In this document: positions 18,384 to 26,894 of the stretch, one piece after another
Position numbering within the stretch: position 1 is the stretch's first letter
How the letters are laid out: each line of letters opens with the position of its first letter
Source: Bacteroidota bacterium
GTDB lineage: Bacteria; Bacteroidota; Bacteroidia; AKYH767-A; 2013-40CM-41-45
NCBI GenBank assembly: GCA_016720655.1
Contig: JADKKE010000007.1
Span: 236,780-300,779 of the forward strand
Reading direction: 5' to 3'
DNA length: 64,000 nt
Notes under the pieces: generated by a model
Told to the model about the DNA's origin: nothing
Seen by the model: only the letters and a program-made list of their open reading frames with translations
Databases searched by the model: none
Made by a program: the position numbers and the translations under genes

Positions 18384-18835
18384 ATAGTTCCTCCAAAAAG
18401 ATTTTTAGTCATTTTTAAATGCGGGATTACACCAAATAACATGTAGGATTCTGCAATGACTTTATAGCCATGTTTTTCATAAAAATGAACAGCAGGTTCC
18501 CGTGCATCTAAAATAATCTTAGTTAAATTTTTCTCTTTTGCTTTGTTTTCAATATACCGGAGAACTTTGCTCCCAAGTCCTAATCCACGGAAGTTTTCGT
18601 GGACTGCCATCGATCGAACCTGGCCTTCGGAATCAGAGTTGATCTGAAGACGACCTGTGGCGATTGCCATTCCATTTTCATCTTTCATCAGAATGTGGAT
18701 CGAGCGTTCTTCTCCTTCATCACGTGTGCTGGATTGAGGTTGGTTCCAGGGTTTTCGCAGGACTTCAAAACGAAGTTGATAGTATGCATCAAGTTCTTCT
18801 GATGAATCCGGTTCAATGATGGAAAAAGAAGTCAT
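18380..18835 (-). CDS. GNAT N-acetyltransferase, YitI/ElaA-like
   Basis: A 151-aa single-domain acetyltransferase using acetyl-CoA. Motif A is RSMAVHENFRGLGLGSKVL around residues 72-90, with the R/Q-x-x-G-x-G/A loop as RGLGLG, and the C-terminal EPAVHFYEKHGYKV helix-strand is standard. The opening about the LRFEVLRKPW region is typical of the small ElaA/YitI-type members. The acceptor is unknown. A TAnnTTTG box lies about 105 bases upstream (18948-18941 on the minus strand). Its end overlaps the histidine kinase stop. Confidence 0.85.
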   Translation of the reverse strand: MTSFSIIEPDSSEELDAYYQLRFEVLRKPWNQPQSSTRDEGEERSIHILMKDENGMAIATGRLQINSDSEGQVRSMAVHENFRGLGLGSKVLRYIENKAKEKNLTKIILDAREPAVHFYEKHGYKVIAESYMLFGVIPHLKMTKNLFGGTI

Positions 18836-18940
18836 GACTGAAAGTGTTTATTGATTTAGAATTAGTACTGATGATAATTTACGAATTGATTTTAATACTC
18901 AAAGGATTCAGAATCGATCACAGTCATTCGACGCATATTA

Positions 18941-18948
18941 CAAATGTA
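18941..18948 (-). promoter_or_regulatory. Candidate promoter for the acetyltransferase
   Basis: TACATTTG on the minus strand, a TAnnTTTG match about 105 bases before the start at 18835 and just past the stop of the upstream gene. Confidence 0.45.
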
Positions 18949-18950
18949 TA

Positions 18951-20372
18951 TTACTTCCTTTGAAGTTCAAGTGAAATTTTTTCGTCACCATTTTTGTAGG
19001 GCATCCAGGTGATTATTAATTGAAACATTTCATCAGTCGTTCGCATACTTCCATCTCTTTCTGATACTACCTGAGGCGGGTTAAATGGATTGAGTGGATT
19101 GTTTCGTGTATTATCATAAGTTCCTACCGCGTAAATTGTACTTCCGGATGGAATCTTCAGAATGTTCCGATATGTATAGAAATATTGCCATCGAAAATCC
19201 CATCGGGGAATATTAATGATGCGGATAGTGTCTCCGATCGGCGTGAGGGCATATGCTAAAAAACTTTTTCCCAATAAATGCATGTGTGGATTCACCGTAA
19301 CTATCGAAATGTCTTCAGGAACAACATAGGATGTTCTAAACGTTTCGATGGTTCCCGGTTGAATGACGAGTGGCGGATCTATTTTGGAAATACCGGAAGT
19401 GCCGAGAATAAATTCGCTCACCGGTCGTTGTGGTGGTTCCGGACTGAAGAAAATATTGAAAGAAGTTTGATCACTGGTGTCAATGGGTGTTGGTCCATAA
19501 TGAATATTATCAAGCAGCAGGATTCCGTCTTTTTTCACTCGGTAACCGCCGATGCCATGAGGATAGATCGCAGTTTCAACTCCCGGCAAATAATTGGTAA
19601 CGGAAGGGGTAAGCATAGGGTAGGTGCCGTCGTCATTCTGAAGATCCAACTTTGCAAAGGCCTCTTTTTTATTCATTAATTCTGTATTCACTTCAAAAGC
19701 TCCATTCATCATGGTTTTCTTTGATCCTGCAGTGTATTGAACCAGGTGAGCATTGATATGGTGCACTAATTTTTTATTTCCGGGAACAATTTCGATGGCG
19801 CGAATAAAAGTATCCTGTGTCAGTTGATATGGGATTTTTATCATCATGAATTTATCAAGGTTATCACCCGGTAAAAAAAATGGCTTTTCAATTCGTAAAA
19901 CTTTGTCAGGTGTTCCAAGTAAGCTGTTGTCAGGAAAGAATGGCGATGAAGGAAGGAATGAAGGATCACCTTCCGGGCAATCTTCTTCGATCCATTTTTT
20001 AAAAAGCTGAATTTCATTCGAACTGAGTACTTTTTCATCACGAAAATGAACATATTCCGGATCAGCGGGCCAGGGCGGCATCACTCTGGAGGAAACAGTG
20101 AGTTCTATTGTTCGTGCATGTCGTTTGGCATCCTTATACGTGAGGAGGTCAAAAGGAGCGGCAGATCCGGGTCGATGACAAGGACTGCAATTTTTAAAAA
20201 TGAGAGGTGCGATGTGTTCGGAGAAATTCGGATGATCAATCGACGCTGAATTTTTGTTTCCCGATTGACAAGAAAAAAACAGGATCAAAATGCTAATGAT
20301 CATTAAGGATTTAATCAAAGTGTTTGATAGCATAGAAACGTGCAAGGAAGTTTTCCCGAATCGCTGAGCCAT
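18951..20372 (-). CDS. Cytochrome c / type II copper monooxygenase-like lipoprotein
   Basis: About 473 aa. A membrane segment ends in a lipobox (LFFSC). A single-haem cytochrome domain follows with CSPCH and a likely axial Met in RVMPPWPAD. The C-terminal half has the fold of copper type II, ascorbate-dependent monooxygenases (PHM-like): the candidate copper ligands are VHHINAH and PHMHLLGKS, then the YDNTRNNPLNPFNPP segment typical of this bacterial family. The reaction is unknown; hydroxylation of a carbon centre using electrons from the haem is an inference. It starts two bases after the stop of the redoxin gene, so the two are cotranscribed and probably work together in the envelope. Confidence 0.8.
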   Translation of the reverse strand: MAQRFGKTSLHVSMLSNTLIKSLMIISILILFFSCQSGNKNSASIDHPNFSEHIAPLIFKNCSPCHRPGSAAPFDLLTYKDAKRHARTIELTVSSRVMPPWPADPEYVHFRDEKVLSSNEIQLFKKWIEEDCPEGDPSFLPSSPFFPDNSLLGTPDKVLRIEKPFFLPGDNLDKFMMIKIPYQLTQDTFIRAIEIVPGNKKLVHHINAHLVQYTAGSKKTMMNGAFEVNTELMNKKEAFAKLDLQNDDGTYPMLTPSVTNYLPGVETAIYPHGIGGYRVKKDGILLLDNIHYGPTPIDTSDQTSFNIFFSPEPPQRPVSEFILGTSGISKIDPPLVIQPGTIETFRTSYVVPEDISIVTVNPHMHLLGKSFLAYALTPIGDTIRIINIPRWDFRWQYFYTYRNILKIPSGSTIYAVGTYDNTRNNPLNPFNPPQVVSERDGSMRTTDEMFQLIITWMPYKNGDEKISLELQRK

Positions 20373-20374
20373 AA

Positions 20375-20947
20375 TTATTCGATTATGCAACCAATTGGAG
20401 TAGTAGAGGGTCTGCTGATTGCTTTGCCACTGGTCCATTGAGTGAGTGCATTTTTCAAGTCTTGTGACTCAATGCGGATTCTTTTTTTTCCTACGGCATA
20501 CATCCAGTCATCAATCCGGCCACGATAAATACTTTTTCCAGTCGAAGTGAATACAAAAACTTCCGGAGCAACTTTTGCATGGAGTACTGCGACGAGGTTT
20601 TTGTTAGGGTCTCGCAACAGAGGAAATCGAATTTTATAGATGTCCCTGAACTCAATATCTTCTGCAACACTTCCATAGTTACCGGGAAAGACTCCGTAAA
20701 ATTTCACTCCCCGGTCAGCAAATTCCGATGAAAGCTTGTTGAGGGTGAGTGAATAACTCTGACAAGCAGGGCAATCTGCCAGAAGAATGACGACAACAGT
20801 TAACTTGTTTTTCTCCCATTCAGAGCTTGAAAAAAACTTCTCATCAAGAGTCAGAAGTTGCGTTGAAAATAAATTCTGCGCGCTGCTTTCAAAAGTTCCG
20901 GTAGCGATTAATAAACAAGTAATCGAAAAACGAATAATTGAATTCAA
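20375..20947 (-). CDS. Secreted thioredoxin/redoxin-domain protein
   Basis: A 190-aa exported redoxin. The signal peptide covers about residues 1-23 (ends SSAQ). The thioredoxin fold carries a CxxC site, DCPACQSY with C59 and C62, and the AhpC/TSA-like strand VAPEVFVF with the family cis-Pro. It precedes the cytochrome/copper-monooxygenase gene with a two-base gap. In related Bacteroidota and Planctomycetota this redoxin sits next to such a cytochrome, and I infer it maintains cysteines or copper delivery for it. The upstream nuclease gene ends 18 bases before, so it may head the same transcript. Confidence 0.8.
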   Translation of the reverse strand: MNSIIRFSITCLLIATGTFESSAQNLFSTQLLTLDEKFFSSSEWEKNKLTVVVILLADCPACQSYSLTLNKLSSEFADRGVKFYGVFPGNYGSVAEDIEFRDIYKIRFPLLRDPNKNLVAVLHAKVAPEVFVFTSTGKSIYRGRIDDWMYAVGKKRIRIESQDLKNALTQWTSGKAISRPSTTPIGCIIE

Positions 20948-20965
20948 TGGATGTGTAATCGGGAT

Positions 20966-22354
20966 TTAATAGGTGATAATCATGTTTTTTGGAATCCGAT
21001 CAATATGGTATTTCAGGATCCTGTGAATATCCCTGTTGTCTTGCTTATACCGGATCAAATCCCTTAGTTGTTCTGGATGTGGTTGAACATACTCAGGTTC
21101 GAAATAACCGAAGCCCTGATATTTTCCATTCTCAATCATTATGATTGATTTTTCAGAAGTGCTTCTTCCGGGCCCGAGGATCATGAAATTTGTATCGGAG
21201 AACTTCAGATTTTCAAGTGCCTGTTCAACACGTTCATTGTATTTTTCCGGATCTTCCTTTCCGACACAAGCTCCGTTGCACTGTTTAATGCTATAGTGAA
21301 AACATGCGTGCGCAATATCGTATAATCCGCATAATTTCTGGCAGAGTTTGTATTTCTGAACCCATTTTTCGAGCATTTCTTTCGCTTCTTCATGCGAATG
21401 CATGGTGAAGACCGGATGATCGTTCGGTTTTACTTTTCCGGCTTTCAAAGCGAGATATCCATTTGCATCCTGAGCACAATAAATACCGTAATTGAAAAAA
21501 GTATGACGCTGCATCCTGTTAAATACCGGCTGCATTTTTTTTATTTCATCAGATTCAAGTAATAATGCGATGAGTTCGCTTCCTGTTGATTCAAAGCTGA
21601 TGTCGCGGATTGCGTTCCTCAATTCAATTGCTTTCCGTGTTTGCTTATTGCTGAAGTGGCTTAAAATTCGTTTTCGGATATTGTTGCTCTTACCAATATA
21701 GATGATGCTGCCATCGATGTTGTGGAGATAATATACTCCCGGATGTTCCGGAAGTTTGTCCAGCAGTGTTCGATCAAATTCAGGAGGAAAACGAAGATTG
21801 AGATAATCGTTTTTCACCTGATGTTCCATTACTTTCCTTCCGGCATCTTTTTGCAGCAGCAGTTCAAACAATTTCACAGTCGCTGCTGCATCACCATGGG
21901 CACGGTGTCTGTTTTCCAGTCGAATCCCCAACTGTTCACACAAGTTACCCAGACTGTAGGACCGATAACCGGGAATGAGCTTGCGACTCAGTTTCACAGT
22001 GCACAAGTAATCCCGTGAATATGCGTAACCGAGTGATTTGTATTCCTGTCGAATAAACGAATAATCAAATTGAGCATTGTGAGCAACAATGGTAGCACCT
22101 TCGGTAAATTCGAGGATGTCTTTGGCGACTTCATAAAATTTAGGTGCGCTTTCAACCATTTCATCATAAATACCTGTTAGGCGAGAAATGAATGGAGGAA
22201 TGGAGCATTCCGGATTAATCAGAGAGGTGAATTGGTCGATTACCTCCTTGCCATCATGCAGGTAGATCGCTATTTCAGTGATTTTATCCTGAAATGCATT
22301 GCCGCCGGTTGTTTCCACATCGACAATCGCATACCGGGTAGATTCACTATTCAT
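20966..22354 (-). CDS. DnaQ-like 3'-5' exonuclease fused to GIY-YIG nuclease
   Basis: About 462 aa. The N-terminal half is a DEDDh exonuclease: ExoI DVETTGG (D12, E14), ExoII HNAQFDYSFI, ExoIII HRAHGDAAAT. The second half starts with a UvrC-type GIY-YIG nuclease (GVYYL and YIGKSNNIRKRI), followed by a UvrC-like region with four cysteines. The fusion is known in Bacteroidota and probably acts in DNA repair, trimming and nicking damaged DNA, but I know of no direct assay. I start at 22354 (MNSESTRYAIVD) because the longer reading adds only non-conserved residues. It heads a minus-strand series with the redoxin and cytochrome genes. Confidence 0.9.
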   Translation of the reverse strand: MNSESTRYAIVDVETTGGNAFQDKITEIAIYLHDGKEVIDQFTSLINPECSIPPFISRLTGIYDEMVESAPKFYEVAKDILEFTEGATIVAHNAQFDYSFIRQEYKSLGYAYSRDYLCTVKLSRKLIPGYRSYSLGNLCEQLGIRLENRHRAHGDAAATVKLFELLLQKDAGRKVMEHQVKNDYLNLRFPPEFDRTLLDKLPEHPGVYYLHNIDGSIIYIGKSNNIRKRILSHFSNKQTRKAIELRNAIRDISFESTGSELIALLLESDEIKKMQPVFNRMQRHTFFNYGIYCAQDANGYLALKAGKVKPNDHPVFTMHSHEEAKEMLEKWVQKYKLCQKLCGLYDIAHACFHYSIKQCNGACVGKEDPEKYNERVEQALENLKFSDTNFMILGPGRSTSEKSIIMIENGKYQGFGYFEPEYVQPHPEQLRDLIRYKQDNRDIHRILKYHIDRIPKNMIITY

Positions 22355-22409
22355 GATTACGAAGATACAAATCAAAGGCAATTTTTCCTCTTGGGAATAG
22401 AAATTGGGC

Positions 22410-22443
22410 AAAAAAAAAGCGCAACGGTGAGGCTGCGCTTTTT
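22410..22443. terminator. Terminator after the T9SS beta-propeller-like gene
   Basis: AAAGCGCA / TGCGCTTT stem with a run of A on one side and T5 on the other. It lies 17 bases beyond the stop at 22460 for minus-strand transcription. Confidence 0.8.
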
Positions 22444-22459
22444 GTCTGTGAATAAACTT

Positions 22460-23810
22460 TTAGTTTACGATAAATTTATCACTGAGAATTCCCATTCCAT
22501 TTTCATCTGAAACAACATAATAATACAAGCCGGTAGCGAGTCCATCACGTTTGATTTCGAATTCGGTTTGATCATTCACAAATGATACAGAAGAATTGAA
22601 ATTTGAAATTAATCTTCCCTGGTTGTCGAAGATGCTCAAGGAAGGATTTTTAAGTGGGGTTTTAGATGTAATTCTCAAGGTTGACTTATCCAACATCGGG
22701 CTTGGGAAAAATGAATAATCTGTAATATTCTCAGAAACTTCATCGATGCCCACCAAAGTAGAACGGATTGCAATATTTGTACATGCAACTCCATTGATAG
22801 TGGTGAATGTTCCACCAGCTACAAGTCGGCCATCAAAAGTTCCTAAAGCAAAAACTGTTGCGGATGCAGAGAAAGCTGCTGACATAGTATCCCATGGAGT
22901 TGTGTATGCCTTTTGAGAAATGTTAGAGGATACGCGTGTTTGTCCTGCACCCCAGGTAGCACTCACCGTGAATTGACCACCCGTGAAGAGCTTTGAGAAA
23001 GTAGGATAGATAGCATATACTTTTGATGATTGTAAATATGGATTGAGAGGAGTGCCATAATTAGACCCTGTATATGTACAGATTCCGAAAGAAGGAGATA
23101 CTGTAAAATCCCCACCAATGTAAAGATACTTTGTTGTGTTGCTTTGATATTGAAAAGAACCAAGAGCGAAAACCTGACCATTAAGTGTCCCGATGCTGGT
23201 CCATGTAGCGCCATTCAATTTCATAACATTTGAGAGCATACCTATATAGAGTGAACCAAGATGTTCCGTAATTGCTTTTACTTCTGAAGTGATCAGAGTA
23301 CTATTCACTTCTGACCAAACACCTGCCTGGAGTTTGGCAATTTTATTCACAGGCAATCCATTGGAAGAAGAAAAAGATCCACCGGCATACAAGGCATCAA
23401 GAAATACATACATGCAATTTACATTCGAGTTGAAACCGTGGCCGACTTCAACCCAATTGCCACCACTTAACTTAGCAACATGATTGATAGCAGTTGCACC
23501 TGAATGAGTGAATACTCCACCGGCGTACAATTCGTTATTAAAGATAACGAGCGATTTTACTTCTTCATCGAAACCACTTCCAACTGCTGACCAGGAAGTT
23601 CCGTTCCATTTAGCGATATGATTTAGTGTTGTGGATCCGGTCCCGTTGGCAGTGAATTTACCTCCAACGTAGAGTTCGTTTTGGAATTGAACCATGGTGC
23701 TGACTTGTCCATTCAAACCATTTCCGAGTGGAGACCATTGAGCAAGAGCAATTCCTGAATATGAGATGTTAAAAAGTAGAACGAGTAGTAGTAAATTTAA
23801 TTTTTTTCAT
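22460..23810 (-). CDS. Secreted T9SS protein with six ELY-GG repeats, frameshifted at the start
   Basis: About 449 aa after repair. Repeated units read ELYVGGKFT, ELYAGGVFT, ALYAGGSFS, YLYIGGDFT, LFTGGQFT and LVAGGTFT, suggesting a beta-propeller. The C-terminal 80 residues are a T9SS type A sorting domain (SFFPSPML ... SDKFIVN), so it is exported across the outer membrane. As read, the start ATG at 23810 runs out of frame. Removing one A from the coding-strand A7 run (T7 at 23801-23807) restores a textbook signal peptide (MKKLNLLLLVLLFNISYSG, with cleavage near ALAQ) continuous with the repeats. The function is unknown; surface attachment or sensing is only a guess. A terminator follows. Confidence 0.8.
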
Positions 23811-23885
23811 AGGCTTTATGTTATTTTGAGGGGCTGAAATTATGAATTTATTCTGTATTACTACCCTTAAAACGCACCATTGGCA

Positions 23886-25343
23886 CTACTTTTTGTACAT
23901 AAAATTTAAAGCGCTGCAGGTTTTTAAATCGGAAGACAGTTTTATAAAACGGTTTCTTTTACCATCGGAAAATAGAATTGCAGCTGTATTTGGTGGGCTT
24001 TTTCCCAGGTTATTGGCGAAAAGTACCAAAAAGTTATTGGTATTCGGCTTGAAATTGAGGGTAATTGCTTTTTTAACTTTTGTAACACCATAATGGTCTA
24101 AAAGCCACTCACCATTAAAAAATAGTGACATTGTATCACCATCAATAGAAGAATTGTCAAAAACATAAATTGTTAAAGTGGATTGGCTCACTTCAATTGT
24201 TTCAGATTGTATCACTTTACGGCCATTGATGATTTTCGGAATGTTGGCTTCAGTCATTTCAACTTCCGGCGCATGAACCTCTTGAGTGTTGACATGCGAC
24301 TGTTCATCCAGCACTATGACCGGTGGGGAGGGTTTAAGATTTGAAATTACTTTGGTGAAATCAGACAAAAGAGGCTGCTCTGTCTTTTTCCAGATCAATA
24401 TACTTCCATCCAAACTCCCAGTGAACAGGGTTTTTTCGTCTACTCCAAATTCTGAAGCTGTCACTGTACTCTGGTGTCCGAATAACTCCTGTTCAATTTT
24501 ACGTTCAAATGGATTCCAGATGCGCGCCCAATTGCCTATGTTTCCACTTACCATAAATTTTCCATCCTGTGAAAAGTTCATAGCAGATGGATTTCCTGCC
24601 TTGAACCAAAAAGATGGAGTAGGCATCAGTTGGCCGAATTTATAAGTCCAAAATGAAATCGTTCCATCTTTGCTCCAGCTCACCAACAAAGAATCGCGGA
24701 GCAAACACAGTTTTTCAAGTGGTGATGTACCGGCATTAAATTCCTGTCGGATCACATCAGTCCTTGTATTCATCACCTTTAACACATTCCCTGTGGAATA
24801 AATCAGGGAGCTTCGGTCATTCGTGATCACAGCATCATAAATGGTGTCATTCTCATTAATAATTTTCTCAACCTTTTGTGTCAAATCGGAACGTGTCTTG
24901 TACAAGCGATTATTTCCGTTGAAATAAATGAAGCCATCTGCAATTGAAAAAAGTACAAACCGCATTCCGGAATAATCCGGCGAGTAAATACTTTGAATGA
25001 TTTGATTTTTTGCGAAGTCAAATATTTTTATCTCTCCATCAGATGTCGAAGAAATGAGAAGTTTGCCTGTTGAATTAAATGCTAGGGTGTTTACCCTTGC
25101 ATTGTGAGCAGGGATCTTATTTTTCAGTTCTCCATTTGAAAGATCTCTTAAATACAAATTCCCTTTTACATCACCGCTTATGAGCAGAGTGCGGTTGGCA
25201 TCAACAGTCATACTTGAAATTCCGGATTCCTGATCAGCGAGTCGGCCGACCTGACGGAACACCTGTCCCATGACAGATTGAACCTGAACAGACTGAAAAG
25301 TGGTAATAAGCAGAAATAAGAAAAGGACTTTCCTTGGAATCAT
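23886..25343 (-). CDS. Secreted WD40-repeat protein
   Basis: About 485 aa. A signal peptide (ends QSVMGQ) precedes a seven-bladed WD40 propeller; blades are visible as LLISGDVKGNLYLRDL, LLISSTSDGEIKIFDF, LLVSWSKDGTISFWTY, FMVSGNIGNWARIWNP and LFTGSLDGSILIWK. After the propeller come about 150 residues without a recognised domain. No sorting domain is present, so it is probably periplasmic or outer-membrane associated. I choose 25343 (MIPRKV) as start because it begins the hydrophobic signal; an upstream Met at 25376 would add eleven residues. Function is unknown. Confidence 0.8.
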   Translation of the reverse strand: MIPRKVLFLFLLITTFQSVQVQSVMGQVFRQVGRLADQESGISSMTVDANRTLLISGDVKGNLYLRDLSNGELKNKIPAHNARVNTLAFNSTGKLLISSTSDGEIKIFDFAKNQIIQSIYSPDYSGMRFVLFSIADGFIYFNGNNRLYKTRSDLTQKVEKIINENDTIYDAVITNDRSSLIYSTGNVLKVMNTRTDVIRQEFNAGTSPLEKLCLLRDSLLVSWSKDGTISFWTYKFGQLMPTPSFWFKAGNPSAMNFSQDGKFMVSGNIGNWARIWNPFERKIEQELFGHQSTVTASEFGVDEKTLFTGSLDGSILIWKKTEQPLLSDFTKVISNLKPSPPVIVLDEQSHVNTQEVHAPEVEMTEANIPKIINGRKVIQSETIEVSQSTLTIYVFDNSSIDGDTMSLFFNGEWLLDHYGVTKVKKAITLNFKPNTNNFLVLFANNLGKSPPNTAAILFSDGKRNRFIKLSSDLKTCSALNFMYKK

Positions 25344-25432
25344 CAGGTGGTATAGATACAGAGTAAAATTAGGCATTCAGCATCCATGAACAGTGATTGC
25401 TGCTGTATTTTATTCAACGTCCCTGTTAATAC

Positions 25433-25464
25433 AAAAAAGGAGGCCACCCAAGGAATGGCCTCCT
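25433..25464 (-). terminator. Terminator after the small Lys-rich secreted protein
   Basis: AGGAGGCCA / TGGCCTCCT stem with a nine-base loop and T6 on the minus strand. Confidence 0.9.
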
Positions 25465-25471
25465 GAACTCA

Positions 25472-25714
25472 TTATTTCGTGGTTGTCGGAGCTGTGGCTT
25501 TCACATCTTTGTGCACCTGTTTGGCATGCCCTGCTTTCGATGCGGGTTTTGTCTTTGCATTTTCCTGTGCTTTGACATCGTGTTTCATTTCTGTCGCATC
25601 CTGTTTTACTTCCATTTTGGGATTGCTTTTAGGGCTGGTTCCAGGAGCAGGTGTTTGGGCAGAAACCGCCATCATGAAGCAGGCTGCGAATGCAGCAAGA
25701 GTTACTTTTTTCAT
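25472..25714 (-). CDS. Small secreted Ala/Lys-rich protein
   Basis: An 80-aa protein with a clear signal peptide (MKKVTLAAFAACFMMAVSAQ) and a mature part of about 60 residues that is low-complexity, rich in Lys, Ala, Thr and Pro, with no cysteine. It has a strong terminator directly downstream, which supports it as a real, separately transcribed gene. It resembles short stress-related or basic periplasmic proteins of Bacteroidota only in composition. I cannot assign a function. Confidence 0.65.
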   Translation of the reverse strand: MKKVTLAAFAACFMMAVSAQTPAPGTSPKSNPKMEVKQDATEMKHDVKAQENAKTKPASKAGHAKQVHKDVKATAPTTTK

Positions 25715-25835
25715 AAGATAGATTTTTGGGGTTTGGAAATTTGAATTAACGATACAATGTTAATTCACCAGGAATGATGAAAAGATGAATGACGAAAGCA
25801 TGAAGGAGTTTGTTTTGTTTCGGTGCACACTTGCA

Positions 25836-26376
25836 CTAATCCTCCCTGACTAAATAAAGTAAATTGTCATTCACATTATAAAACATAGGTGCGACAAGAA
25901 TCTTCGGGTATCGTAAACGCATTCTTTGCTTCACTCGCGACAAAATCAACTTCATTACCGATTTCATGCATCGGTTCAAAATGATAAAAGTGATCCTCCG
26001 CTTCTTCTTTTGGCCATCCTGCATTTTCCACAAGACCTTTTATAAATTGTGTTCTTCTTGCCATCAGATTTACCATGCCGCAATTGTTATGACCTATCAA
26101 TGCAATTGCTTTTACACCTCCAACAGCGATAGCATAAGACACCCGGAATTCACTATACCTCAGATTTGCACCACCGGAACGAATGATGTAAGCAAAGTTC
26201 TCAGGGATGTGTAAATGTTTTCGATTGTCCATACACATCCCAATGAGTAACTCAGCAGAATTGTAGGTTTCGTAGGGTCTGTCCAAATTATGATATTCGA
26301 GCAATCTGCTGATAGGAGAATTCAGGTAGGCCGGGAGAATATCTTCGGCAGAATTTATTTTCAATATTCTTTCCAT
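25836..26376 (-). CDS. Beta-carbonic anhydrase, frameshifted
   Basis: Interconverts CO2 and bicarbonate with a zinc ion. The zinc ligands and catalytic pair are C48, D50 and R52 (CMDNR) and H96 and C99 (HNNC). The N-terminal frame ends early with an unrelated tail at 25876. A different frame continues as RMRLRYPKILVAPMFYNVNDNLLYLV to 25836, exactly the expected C terminus. The change falls at the coding-strand A3 run (T3 at 25925-25927): one A too many or two too few. Both repairs keep the family pattern SEA-x-R-x-R-x-RYPK. The gene is probably whole in the cell. The next gene, crcB, is on the same strand 49 bases upstream. Confidence 0.85.
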
Positions 26377-26424
26377 AATTGAATTACGAGATTGTATGAA
26401 ACAAATAAAATAGATTCGTGAAAC

Positions 26425-26826
26425 TTATTTCAATAGTGAAGATAGATTTTTCATCAACAAGAACCCTCCGGCTGCACAAAGGATTCCGCCAATATTACTA
26501 ATGAGAATATTCAGAATTGCCAATCCCGCCAATGAATTTTTGAACAAGTTTATTGTTTCCAGCGAATAGGCTGAAAAGGTGGTAAAGCCCCCAAGTAAGC
26601 CAACGAATAAAAACAAACGCAGATTCGGTTGAAAAGGAGATGCTTCATTCCAGCCAGCAAGTAGCCCAATTATCAGCGAACCTGTGAGATTGATAATTAC
26701 TGTTCCCCAGGGGAACACAGGATTCCTGAAATAATCATACACACTTGCACTGATGAAATACCGAAGGATAGTGCCAATTGCTCCACCCAAAGCAAGAACT
26801 GCAACATTTAGCATGCGTGTATTCAT
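26425..26826 (-). CDS. crcB: Fluoride channel CrcB/Fluc
   Basis: A 133-aa four-helix membrane protein that exports fluoride as a dimer. The family signature GGFTTFSAYS and the conserved Asn in TGSLIIGLLAG-type helix 2 are visible. The gene is preceded by the DUF3078 terminator with no room for a fluoride riboswitch, so the expression is probably constitutive or linked to the following carbonic anhydrase gene. Confidence 0.95.
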   Translation of the reverse strand: MNTRMLNVAVLALGGAIGTILRYFISASVYDYFRNPVFPWGTVIINLTGSLIIGLLAGWNEASPFQPNLRLFLFVGLLGGFTTFSAYSLETINLFKNSLAGLAILNILISNIGGILCAAGGFLLMKNLSSLLK

Positions 26827-26845
26827 TTAGAAGGTGTAAAAATAG

Positions 26846-26874
26846 AAAAACCCGTGTTCAGCACACGGGTTTTT
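26846..26874 (-). terminator. Terminator after DUF3078 gene
   Basis: CCCGTGT / ACACGGG stem with a five-base loop flanked by A5 and T5. Confidence 0.9.
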
Positions 26875-26894
26875 GGAAAATACTATTTCTGGTA

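Noticed and set aside
26827..26894. Fluoride riboswitch before crcB
   Set aside because: Only 68 bp separate crcB from the upstream gene and they are occupied by a terminator; no conserved riboswitch core is seen.
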